Source of the DNA: Phycisphaerales bacterium
Lineage (GTDB): Bacteria; Planctomycetota; Phycisphaerae; Phycisphaerales; SM1A02
Length of the DNA stretch: 64,000 nt
Direction: 5' to 3'
Assembly (NCBI GenBank): GCA_009691705.1
Contig: SIAR01000001.1
Coordinates: 62,001-126,000, forward strand
The position numbers and the translations under genes were made by a program. Shown here piece after piece: positions 17,567 through 24,741 of this stretch (positions are counted from its first letter, which is position 1; each line of letters starts with the position of its first letter). Below the pieces are notes generated by a model. It was not told the origin of the DNA. It ran no database searches and saw nothing but the letters and a program-made list of their open reading frames with translations.

Positions 17567-18700
17567 CTAGTTGTCTGCGCTCTGCATCTCTTTGATCAGC
17601 TTGCGCATTTCTTTGATTTCCTGCTCCATGTTCTCGATCGCCTGCTCTGGGATGTTCAATTCGTACTGCATCGCTGGTGGGCACTTTTTGAACCAATCAA
17701 CAATCTTCTGGGTGTTACGAATACGCGCCTGAAGTTGCACGATTCCACCCTCGGACGAGCCTTCAATATCGCGCTTGCGCAAGAGCAACGGCACTTCTTC
17801 ATTTGCACCCTTGATGAGTTTTTGCCACTTGGCGGCAATCTTCTTTCCCGCATCGTTGACCTCGAACTTTGTCGAGTCATCGATGCCGAGTTCGCGAAAT
17901 AGTTCGACCTCGGTCGCGGCGGTTCCTTCTGAGAACCCTGAGTGTTCGGCCGAGGCTGCGCTGAAATCAAGATTCTCACTGGCCGTCGAAAGTACGAAGG
18001 CATGCTTCACGTCGGGGTAGAATGTGACCTTGCCAGTCTTTGGATCTTTGTCGTATGAGAGTTCAACTGCAGAGTGCACCATCGCCGGTCCAATCAGTGG
18101 ATCCCGCCCACCGCTTGCGCAAGCCTCTGCGACGCGACTTTTCCAGTCCTCGCGCACTGCGGTGACTTCGGTACGACCACTCAACATCGTGATCGATCCG
18201 AGTGCCGCTTCAGGCATAAAGTAAATCTCGTCGGCGTAGAGCGCAGTGAACGCGCCACCAGAAATCGCCTTCTCGATCCAGGCGACAAGACGATGCTTGT
18301 TTTTGATTCTGGTCAACGTGGTTGCGATCTTGTCGCCTTCGATGACGAGTCCACCATTCGAGTTGATACGAATGATGAACACCTGACCAGGACCGAACTT
18401 GTCGGCGACCTTCTCCATCTCTTCCATTTCGTCGTGGCGCAGTCCAACGCCAACCATTCCGTCGAGTGGCAGCAGCAAGACTTGTTTCTTAGTCAGCGCC
18501 GGCGCGTCAACTTGCGCGGCGACTGGCGCACCTCCCTTGCCAGGAGGAGCCTTCGGCATCGGCTTGGCGGGAGTAGGCGGTGGCGTTGGAGGCGCCGCTT
18601 TCTGTGCGAGAGCGGGTGCCGTGCACAGAGAAGCGAGCATCAGGCTCACACACAAGAGATTTCGACGCTTCATGTTTTTCATTGGAGTTGCCTTCACCAT
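17567..18700 (-). CDS. secreted NfeD/ClpP-fold serine protease-like protein
   Basis: 377 residues. The true start is probably ATG 18700, which shares TGATG with the upstream stop. The signal peptide (MKRRNLLCVSLMLASLCT..., end ALAQ) is followed by a Pro/Ala-rich linker and a ClpP/crotonase-fold domain: FIIRINSNGG, then AISGGAFTAL with Ser147 at the NfeD nucleophile position, LGSITM, and Lys187 in EDWKSRV at the catalytic-dyad lysine position. GRDPLIGPAMV and EGTAATEVELFRELGI complete the family pattern. The C-terminus is a coiled-coil-like Glu/Lys-rich segment. NfeD-class proteases are known to cut stomatin (SPFH) proteins. No transmembrane or OB-fold NfeD C-terminus is present. Confidence 0.72.
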   Translation of the reverse strand: MVKATPMKNMKRRNLLCVSLMLASLCTAPALAQKAAPPTPPPTPAKPMPKAPPGKGGAPVAAQVDAPALTKKQVLLLPLDGMVGVGLRHDEMEEMEKVADKFGPGQVFIIRINSNGGLVIEGDKIATTLTRIKNKHRLVAWIEKAISGGAFTALYADEIYFMPEAALGSITMLSGRTEVTAVREDWKSRVAEACASGGRDPLIGPAMVHSAVELSYDKDPKTGKVTFYPDVKHAFVLSTASENLDFSAASAEHSGFSEGTAATEVELFRELGIDDSTKFEVNDAGKKIAAKWQKLIKGANEEVPLLLRKRDIEGSSEGGIVQLQARIRNTQKIVDWFKKCPPAMQYELNIPEQAIENMEQEIKEMRKLIKEMQSADN

Positions 18701-19998
18701 CAACCACCCGAACCGAGTCCAGGACCAGCGGGTGATGAACCCTTCGAGCCCGATCCACCGCTTGGAGGCGCCTTGCGAAGCCCCTTGATGCGCTCCTGAA
18801 TCTTCAACGCTTCGGTTTCAAGTTGCACTTTGCCTACACCAAACTCTCGGTTCAGTCGAATTGCGACAGCGGGATATTTCTTCATGAGTGCAAGCACCTT
18901 GTCGATCGTGCTCTTGGCTTGATTGAGGTACTTGAGTTCGTCCTTACCTGAGGCATTCCCAAGCGCCTCTTGAAAAGACTCAAACGACTTCTTGCACGAC
19001 TCATATGCCTTGCGCCATCCATCGACATACTCCTGCACAAGTTGTTCGCCATCCTCGGGCATGCGCTGAAACTCGCGGAATCCGCGCTGGTACATGAGAT
19101 CTTCGAGCATCGCTGGAAGTTCATCAGCAACGGTTCCATCCGACAACCCGAGTTCTTCTGCCGACTGCGCAGAGAAGCCCGCGAAGTGCTTTTCGCTGTT
19201 GTCCACGATCCAAGTTCCCTTGTCATCTTCACGCCAAGTGATCTCTCGGCCCTTGAAACTCGCGCTGAGCATCTTCTCGGGACGCATCATCGCCAAACCG
19301 ATCGATGGGTTGTATCCACCTGAGACGAGAAAGCCGTTGCAAATGCCGACGAACGCTTCACGAAACTTGGCGAAGACTTCTGGATCTTCGACCTGAGTGC
19401 GTTCTTGGATTCTGCTGAGTCCCATCAGTCGGGCACTCTCGGTCATGTACATGTTGGGCCATGAAAGACCAAGGAGCGCGCTGTAGCCAACCGCATCGCG
19501 CACGACCATCACCTGCTCTGCGCCGCTGGCATTGATCGCAGCTTTGAGATCGCGGGTCATCTTGCGAATCGAATCGTCATCAAAGACCCCCTGCTCGCGC
19601 GGATCATCGCCCATGTATGCGACGGTGTCGATGTCTGCCGAATTCAAGACGTAGACGACGAGGTCAGGCTTCTTTTCAGCGACATCTGCGGCGACCTGTT
19701 CATAGACAGAGGGATGGATGTCAAGCCCGAACTGCCCCCTTCCGCGAAAACCCATCGGGACGACATAGACACTCTTGACCTGTTCCGCAGGATCGGCAGG
19801 TGTGGCGGGTGCTACGGATGGGGCGACAGTTGCGGCCGGCTTCGCCGTTGCTTTGGCCTTGGCTGGCGCCTTCTGCGCAGTAGCTGGCTTCGTGGTTGTT
19901 GGAGCAGTTGGTGAGGTCTTCGACTGCGCGAGCGCACTGGCGCTGATTGCTGCGGTGCAAGCGAGCGCGAGAGACCAAGAGAGTTTGCAATGGTTCAT
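18700..19998 (-). CDS. secreted NfeD/ClpP-fold protein, probably inactive
   Basis: 432 residues from ATG 19998, which begins a good signal peptide (SWSLALACTAAISASALAQ); the 597-residue open frame from 20493 overlaps cca and is not needed. A Lys/Ala/Pro/Thr-rich linker (about 26-72) leads to a ClpP-like domain: DLVVYVLNSADIDT, VMVVRDAVGYSALLGL, YMTESARLMGLS, GLSDGTVADELPAML. At the position of the nucleophile in its neighbour (Ser147) this protein has Gly171, although Ser173 is close by, so catalysis is doubtful. A C-terminal helical region ends in a Gly/Ser-rich tail. It is coupled to the downstream NfeD-like gene, suggesting an active/inactive pair. Confidence 0.65.
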   Translation of the reverse strand: MNHCKLSWSLALACTAAISASALAQSKTSPTAPTTTKPATAQKAPAKAKATAKPAATVAPSVAPATPADPAEQVKSVYVVPMGFRGRGQFGLDIHPSVYEQVAADVAEKKPDLVVYVLNSADIDTVAYMGDDPREQGVFDDDSIRKMTRDLKAAINASGAEQVMVVRDAVGYSALLGLSWPNMYMTESARLMGLSRIQERTQVEDPEVFAKFREAFVGICNGFLVSGGYNPSIGLAMMRPEKMLSASFKGREITWREDDKGTWIVDNSEKHFAGFSAQSAEELGLSDGTVADELPAMLEDLMYQRGFREFQRMPEDGEQLVQEYVDGWRKAYESCKKSFESFQEALGNASGKDELKYLNQAKSTIDKVLALMKKYPAVAIRLNREFGVGKVQLETEALKIQERIKGLRKAPPSGGSGSKGSSPAGPGLGSGG

Positions 19999-20042
19999 CG
20001 TCGAAGAAGCATAGCTTGGGAGAGCCACAAACCGAGGCGCCA

Positions 20043-21296
20043 CTACTCGAAAAACCACTCCGCACGAGCAATACTCAGCGCGTGTTCCCGCGTGGTGAGC
20101 ACCCCCTCTAGCTGCCGGTCGTAGAGCCCGTCGAGCGTTGCCTTGAATCTCGGTCCTGGCGCGCAACCCAGCGCAATGAGATCGCCTCCACTGACCAACG
20201 GGATCGGTTCGAGCCCACCGAACTCTTCCTGCAACACGGCGACGCGTTCGATAATCGTGCCGGCTTGCGCGGGGTTCTCTCCGGCCAATACCGCAACCGC
20301 ACTCGAAAAGACTGGGCGCGATGCCAGCCGTTTTTGAGCCGCGACGGGGAGGAAATCCCACGCACTTCGCAACTGCTCCACAATGGCACAGATTGCATCG
20401 AGGTCGCCCGCCTCGCGCGTGGAGAGATTGAGCGGACCGCGCCAAGCGCCTGGCTGGCTCGCATTGCACCGGTGGCCGCGATCGAACCGCCACGCGGCGA
20501 GTGCGGTTGCAAATGAAGCGTCATGCCCAAGCGCTGCGACGCGCGCGAGTTCTCCCCTTGAGTTTGGCTCACCAAGGGCGGGCGCATCGAGCCCCCACTC
20601 TTCGATCAGTTCGATCGCCGCCCGGCGCGTTGGATGGGTCAACATGCGCCGAAACTCACCGCCGACGCGTTCGCGGCTCACACCGGTGAGATCGCCCGCT
20701 GCATCGCGAATTGCAGCCGCAGTGGCCGAATCAACGCGCAGTGAAAACCGCGCCGCGAATCGTGCTGCGCGCAGTGTTCGCAGTCGATCTTCGTTCAATC
20801 GCGCTGCAGGATCGCCGATCGCGCGCAGCACTCTTGCCTCGAGATCTCTCTGCCCATCGACATAGTCGATGACCTTGAGGGTGATGGGGTGCTGAAAGAG
20901 TCCGTTGATCGTGAAGTCTCTGCGCTTGGCATCCTCTTCTTCAGTGGCGAATCGCACATGACTCGGGCGCCGGCCATCCTCATACTTGCCGTCTGTTCGA
21001 AAGGTTGCGACTTCGATCGTGCGACCACGACAGCGCACAAGCATGACTCCAAATGACTCGCCGACCCCGCGCGCTGAGCGAAAGAGTTTGGCGATGTCGT
21101 GCGGAAGCGCATCCGTTGCAAGATCAAAGTCTGTTGGTTCGATCTTGAGAAGTTCATCGCGCACGCATCCTCCGGCGAAATACGCCGTGAATCCTGCGGC
21201 GATGATGCGCGCCGCGACGATCGTTGCCGCCTCGCGCGGCGGGCAGATTGCCGCGCTCATAACTGGTTCGTCGGCGGGCAGTTCAGGAGTGCTCAT
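20043..21296 (-). CDS. cca: CCA-adding enzyme / poly(A) polymerase family nucleotidyltransferase
   Basis: 417 residues from ATG 21296, which has GGAG about 6 bases upstream. The class II nucleotidyltransferase signature GGCVRDELLKIEPTDFDLATDA (residues about 42-63, with the metal-binding D-x-D) and RRDFTINGLFQHP are followed by the RNA-binding helical part DRLRTLRAARFAARF and the C-terminal HD-less body. The enzyme adds CCA to tRNA 3' ends; none of the four tRNA genes in the window encodes CCA, which fits. It overlaps the acyltransferase gene by 14 bp. A poly(A) polymerase role is the alternative. Confidence 0.88.
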   Translation of the reverse strand: MSTPELPADEPVMSAAICPPREAATIVAARIIAAGFTAYFAGGCVRDELLKIEPTDFDLATDALPHDIAKLFRSARGVGESFGVMLVRCRGRTIEVATFRTDGKYEDGRRPSHVRFATEEEDAKRRDFTINGLFQHPITLKVIDYVDGQRDLEARVLRAIGDPAARLNEDRLRTLRAARFAARFSLRVDSATAAAIRDAAGDLTGVSRERVGGEFRRMLTHPTRRAAIELIEEWGLDAPALGEPNSRGELARVAALGHDASFATALAAWRFDRGHRCNASQPGAWRGPLNLSTREAGDLDAICAIVEQLRSAWDFLPVAAQKRLASRPVFSSAVAVLAGENPAQAGTIIERVAVLQEEFGGLEPIPLVSGGDLIALGCAPGPRFKATLDGLYDRQLEGVLTTREHALSIARAEWFFE

Positions 21297-22014
21297 CGGC
21301 CGCTCCATGCGCAGGGTAATCACCCGCAGTCGCGCGGCGAAGTTGTGCGCGGCAGTGCAACATGAGCGCCCTAACTCTGCGTTGCAATTGCGCGAGCCCC
21401 GCAGTGGGATCAGCGAACAACTCGCTCTGCGCCGCGGGCGAGATTGCCTCGCCAATTGCGGCCCAAATGCGCCCGCGCGCTTGCGGCAACGATTGTCCAG
21501 TGGGCCAGATGTCGAACGCTCCGTCAATTCCCATCGGCACAATCGGCGCCCGCGACTTGCGCGCTAGCAATTCGACACCGCGGCGAAACTCTTTCACCGC
21601 ACCATCACTCGATCGCGTGCCCTCGGGGTAGAGCATTACGGTTCGCCCTGCGGCGAGTTCGTCGAGTGCGATTCGAATCGCCTCACGATTTCCACCCTCT
21701 GACCGTACACAGATGCAATTCAAGCCCCGCAATACTGCGCCGAATAGCGGATTCTTGAAGAGTTCTTCTTTCGCCATCGGCCGAGGGGCGCGATCTCCAA
21801 CCGCGAGTCCGTGAATGACTGGATCGAAGAGCGACTGATGATTGGCAATGAAGATTGCTGGTCCCGTCGCTGGAACATTGGAGGATCCTTCGACGCGAAA
21901 GCGATACTGCCACGAGACCACAGTTTGACAGAGCAGCGAGCCGGCATCCCAAAATGCAGTCTTTAGAAAGCCCGCGCCCGGCGCCCGCCGCCGGTGGGCT
22001 AGCGGATTTCTCAC
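21283..22014 (-). CDS. plsC: 1-acyl-sn-glycerol-3-phosphate acyltransferase
   Basis: 243 residues from GTG 22014, which overlaps the cmk stop as GTGA; ATG 22035 is a possible alternative. Acyltransferase motif I is NHQSLFDP (H-X4-D), the substrate motif is MLYPEGTRS, and PIVPMGIDGAF follows, so all family blocks are intact. It transfers the second acyl chain to lysophosphatidate in phospholipid synthesis, at the inner membrane. The cmk-plsC order is conserved in several phyla. It sits between cmk and cca with overlaps on both sides. Confidence 0.87.
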   Translation of the reverse strand: MRNPLAHRRRAPGAGFLKTAFWDAGSLLCQTVVSWQYRFRVEGSSNVPATGPAIFIANHQSLFDPVIHGLAVGDRAPRPMAKEELFKNPLFGAVLRGLNCICVRSEGGNREAIRIALDELAAGRTVMLYPEGTRSSDGAVKEFRRGVELLARKSRAPIVPMGIDGAFDIWPTGQSLPQARGRIWAAIGEAISPAAQSELFADPTAGLAQLQRRVRALMLHCRAQLRRATAGDYPAHGAADEHS

Positions 22015-22724
22015 GCACCGCCCCCACATCCACATCCGATGTCTGACTCGTGCAGTCGCCGTCGGACGAGACGTTCAAGTTCTTCGACGACCGTCGCAAA
22101 GGAAAGAGTGCTCGTGTCGATCGAATCGGCACCGACCGGCTTGCGCAGCGGTCCTTCGGCACGGCCGCGGTCAGAGGCGTCGCGCGCAATGATTTCAGCA
22201 AGCACCCGCGCTTCATTGACCACTTCGCCGCGCGATCGCAACTCCTCGCTGCGTCGATGAGCCCGCACTTCGGGTCGCGCATCAAGCCAGATACGCACGG
22301 TCGCATCTGGAAAGACCACACTGCCCTGATCGCGACCTTCGGTAACCAACCGTTCATGCTGCGCGGCAACGTCGCGCTGCGCCCGCACGAGACGCACTCG
22401 CACCTCATGGTGCGATGCAATCAGCGACACGATTCCAGTGACATCCGCATCGCGGATGCGCTCATGCACATCACGAGAGTTGAGTCGAATCGCCGGCGGG
22501 CGCGAAGAAAAGTCGACCGCAAGTCGCGCGCAATCCATGGCAACGGCAAGCGCGTGCTCGTCGCGCGGGTCGATTGCCAGCTCGATCGACAGTAGAGCCA
22601 CGGCGCGGTACATCGCCCCCGTGTCGAGCATGTCAAAGCCGAGCCGCTGCGCGAGTTCAGACGCGGCGGAAGATTTTCCCGTGCCTGCTGGACCATCAAT
22701 CGTGACAATGATCGGAGGGTTCAT
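22011..22724 (-). CDS. cmk: cytidylate kinase
   Basis: 237 residues from ATG 22724, with GAGGAG about 10 bases upstream. The P-loop is DGPAGTGKSS (residues about 10-19), followed by LGFDMLDTGAMYRAVAL (NMP binding), EGRDQGSVVFPDA and DASDRGRAEGPLRK. It phosphorylates CMP/dCMP with ATP. The C-terminus ends in an odd Gly/Cys tail (IGCGCGGGA). It overlaps the TIM-barrel gene upstream (ATGA) and the acyltransferase downstream (GTGA), so the four minus-strand genes from 23512 to 20043 look like one operon. Confidence 0.92.
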   Translation of the reverse strand: MNPPIIVTIDGPAGTGKSSAASELAQRLGFDMLDTGAMYRAVALLSIELAIDPRDEHALAVAMDCARLAVDFSSRPPAIRLNSRDVHERIRDADVTGIVSLIASHHEVRVRLVRAQRDVAAQHERLVTEGRDQGSVVFPDATVRIWLDARPEVRAHRRSEELRSRGEVVNEARVLAEIIARDASDRGRAEGPLRKPVGADSIDTSTLSFATVVEELERLVRRRLHESDIGCGCGGGA

Positions 22725-23512
22725 CCCACGGGATCTCCTCGACCCATAAGTTCCATGAGTCGTTCGCGGGTCTTCTGAACACCTAACACCCAATTCGTGG
22801 CCCCCGTCCAATCGATCGAAATCTTGTTGAGATATCCGAATGACAAGAGTGCCTCGACGTATCCGTTGAGGTCCCAACCCAAATGCTCGCCAGCCTTGTT
22901 GAATCCTGCTGCGGTCGCTTCGATCGCCGATGAGTACGGCGCAAGTTTTCGCAGCGTGTCGACTCCGTTGCCGGTCGCGTGGGCGTACGCGAAGCTCGGC
23001 ATCGCCCCGATGTGAAATCCGCCAATCTTCTTGACGAGGTCCATGAGTTGCTCGGGTGAATCTGCGGGAGCAATCGCAGGACGAATCAGCAGATTCACGT
23101 CGAACTGTTGGAGGACGCCGAGTGCATTCTTCAGCGTCCCCGCCACCACGTGAATGTTGGTTGGAGGACAGACGACACGAATCGCGAGTTCTCCACAACC
23201 GAGCAGTTTCGCCGCGCGGCCAAGATTGCGAAGCAACTGAGTCGATGCTTCGGCAGCGGCGCAGAAGTCCATCGGTTCATCCTGATAAAGCACCAAACAA
23301 GGGCAGTGGGCACGATCGGCGATATGCCGAAGTTTTTCGAGTGTCGCCGCGGGATGACCCCGAATCAGATCGACCGGAAGAGCCAGCCCTCGCAGTTCGA
23401 GTTCTTCCGCGACGAATGGTGGCATGTCGAGCAGGGCGAGCGTGGTCCCCTTTCGCGGGAGTGGTCGCCCCAAACATGCGCCCGAGAGAGAGAGGAGAAT
23501 CTGATTGCTCAT
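22721..23512 (-). CDS. xylose isomerase-like TIM-barrel protein (sugar phosphate isomerase/epimerase family)
   Basis: 263 residues. Alternating strands and helices with family-like segments: PFVAEELELRGLALPVDLIRG, ATLEKLRHIADRAHCPCLVLYQD, AAKLLGCGELAIRV, and GYVEALLSFGYLNKISIDW near the end fit the AP-endonuclease-2/xylose-isomerase-like barrel. The metal-binding Glu/His residues of active epimerases are not clear, so catalysis is uncertain. First gene of the cmk-plsC-cca run, divergent from gcvH across 79 bp. Confidence 0.6.
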   Translation of the reverse strand: MSNQILLSLSGACLGRPLPRKGTTLALLDMPPFVAEELELRGLALPVDLIRGHPAATLEKLRHIADRAHCPCLVLYQDEPMDFCAAAEASTQLLRNLGRAAKLLGCGELAIRVVCPPTNIHVVAGTLKNALGVLQQFDVNLLIRPAIAPADSPEQLMDLVKKIGGFHIGAMPSFAYAHATGNGVDTLRKLAPYSSAIEATAAGFNKAGEHLGWDLNGYVEALLSFGYLNKISIDWTGATNWVLGVQKTRERLMELMGRGDPVG

Positions 23513-23591
23513 TCAAGTACTCAGGGTTGAAGCCCTGACACACGGAGGATATCAGGCGGTTATGATCCGACCCCCAACAAAGGAACCACTA

Positions 23592-23987
23592 ATGACGACA
23601 CCAACAATGAGCCCCTCCAATTGCAGATTCACCGACTCGCATGAGTGGTTTCGAGTTGAAGGCGACGTTGTCGTTGTTGGCATTACACAGTTTGCCGCCA
23701 ACGAACTCACCGATGTGACTTTCGTCGGAATGAAACCCACGGGAACAACCATCGCCACGGGATCGAGTGTCGGCGAGGTCGAAAGCGTCAAGACCACCAG
23801 CGATGTCTACAGCGTGCTCGCGGGAGCAATCGTCGAAGTGAATGAGGTCGTTGCGAAAGATCCATCACTCGTGAATAGCGATCCGTTCGGCAAGGGCTGG
23901 CTCGTGAAATTGAAGGCCGCCGACGTTGCAGGACTCAGCGCATTGATGGATGCTCAAACATATGACGCCAAGCACCCCCTTGGCTGA
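23592..23987 (+). CDS. gcvH: glycine cleavage system H protein
   Basis: 131 residues from ATG 23592, with AAAGGA 8 bases upstream. The H-protein fold is clear: FTDSHEWFRVEGDVVVVGIT, ANELTDVTFVGMKPTG, then GEVESVKTTSDVYS with the lipoylated Lys67, and NSDPFGKGWLVKLK. It shuttles the aminomethyl group between P, T and L proteins. gcvT and gcvP are not in the window. Its 3' end overlaps the ABC ATPase start. A small hairpin (CAGGG/CCCTG, 23522-23537) lies upstream, but nothing like a glycine riboswitch. Confidence 0.93.
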   Translation: MTTPTMSPSNCRFTDSHEWFRVEGDVVVVGITQFAANELTDVTFVGMKPTGTTIATGSSVGEVESVKTTSDVYSVLAGAIVEVNEVVAKDPSLVNSDPFGKGWLVKLKAADVAGLSALMDAQTYDAKHPLG

Positions 23988-24741
23988 TCCACAGCTAATT
24001 TTGCGGGGGATTCACAAGAGTTATCGTGCTGCGTCGTCGCATTCGTCGGCCCGTCCCATCGAGGCACTATGCGGAGTTGACCTGGCGATTGATGCGCCTG
24101 GCTTCTACGCAATCATGGGGCGCTCGGGGAGTGGGAAGAGCACACTGCTGCACCTCTTGGCTGGACTAGACCGTCCCGATTCGGGCGAGATCTGGGTGGC
24201 AAATCGCGCGGTGCATGCGCTGCGGGAGTCAGACCTTGTCACTTACCGCCGCAGAGATGTCGGCATCATCTTTCAGCAGTTCAATCTCTTGCCGACGCTC
24301 GATGCGCTTGAAAACACGATCCTTCCTGGCGTGCTTGATCGGCGCCCTGCTGCGGCCCTCGCCCAGCGCGGACGGGAGATTCTCGAACAACTCGGACTCG
24401 CAGATCGCATGCACCACCGACCCGAGGCACTCTCTGGCGGCGAGCAACAGCGAGTTGCGATCGCTCGGGCATTGCTCTTTTCACCCACGCTCATCCTCGC
24501 CGACGAACCGACTGGCAACCTCGACTCGCAAAGCAGTGCCGGTCTCTGGCGCCTGCTCGAGGAGACTGCGGCGCAGCACAAGATCATCGTGCTCATGGTG
24601 ACGCACGAGGCCGTCGCGGCAGCGCACTGTCAACGCACCTTCATCTTGAAGGATGGTCGCGTCGCTGGAGCATTTGAAAGTCATGGACTCGATCCCACCC
24701 AGTTGGCACATCGCTCGTCTGAGCTTGCTCGGACGGCCTAG
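23962..24741 (+). CDS. LolD/MacB-type ABC transporter ATP-binding protein
   Basis: 259 residues from ATG 23962 (ATG 23950 also possible); it overlaps the gcvH 3' end by 26 bp. Walker A GRSGSGKST, Q-loop FQQFNLLPTLDALEN, signature LSGGEQQRVAIARAL, Walker B LILADEPTGNLDS and H-loop VTHE are intact. This is the LolD/MacB/FtsE class, which drives FtsX-like permeases in lipoprotein release or efflux. The next gene is such a permease and overlaps it by 59 bp. Confidence 0.88.
   Translation: MTPSTPLADPQLILRGIHKSYRAASSHSSARPIEALCGVDLAIDAPGFYAIMGRSGSGKSTLLHLLAGLDRPDSGEIWVANRAVHALRESDLVTYRRRDVGIIFQQFNLLPTLDALENTILPGVLDRRPAAALAQRGREILEQLGLADRMHHRPEALSGGEQQRVAIARALLFSPTLILADEPTGNLDSQSSAGLWRLLEETAAQHKIIVLMVTHEAVAAAHCQRTFILKDGRVAGAFESHGLDPTQLAHRSSELARTA

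Noticed and set aside
18700..20493. 597-residue version of the second NfeD-like protein
   Set aside because: The extra N-terminus overlaps cca antisense to its conserved frame by about 450 bp in the same direction, and ATG 19998 gives a clean signal peptide.
23513..23591. Glycine riboswitch before gcvH
   Set aside because: Only a 5-bp hairpin is present; the gap is too short and lacks the conserved glycine-aptamer motifs.
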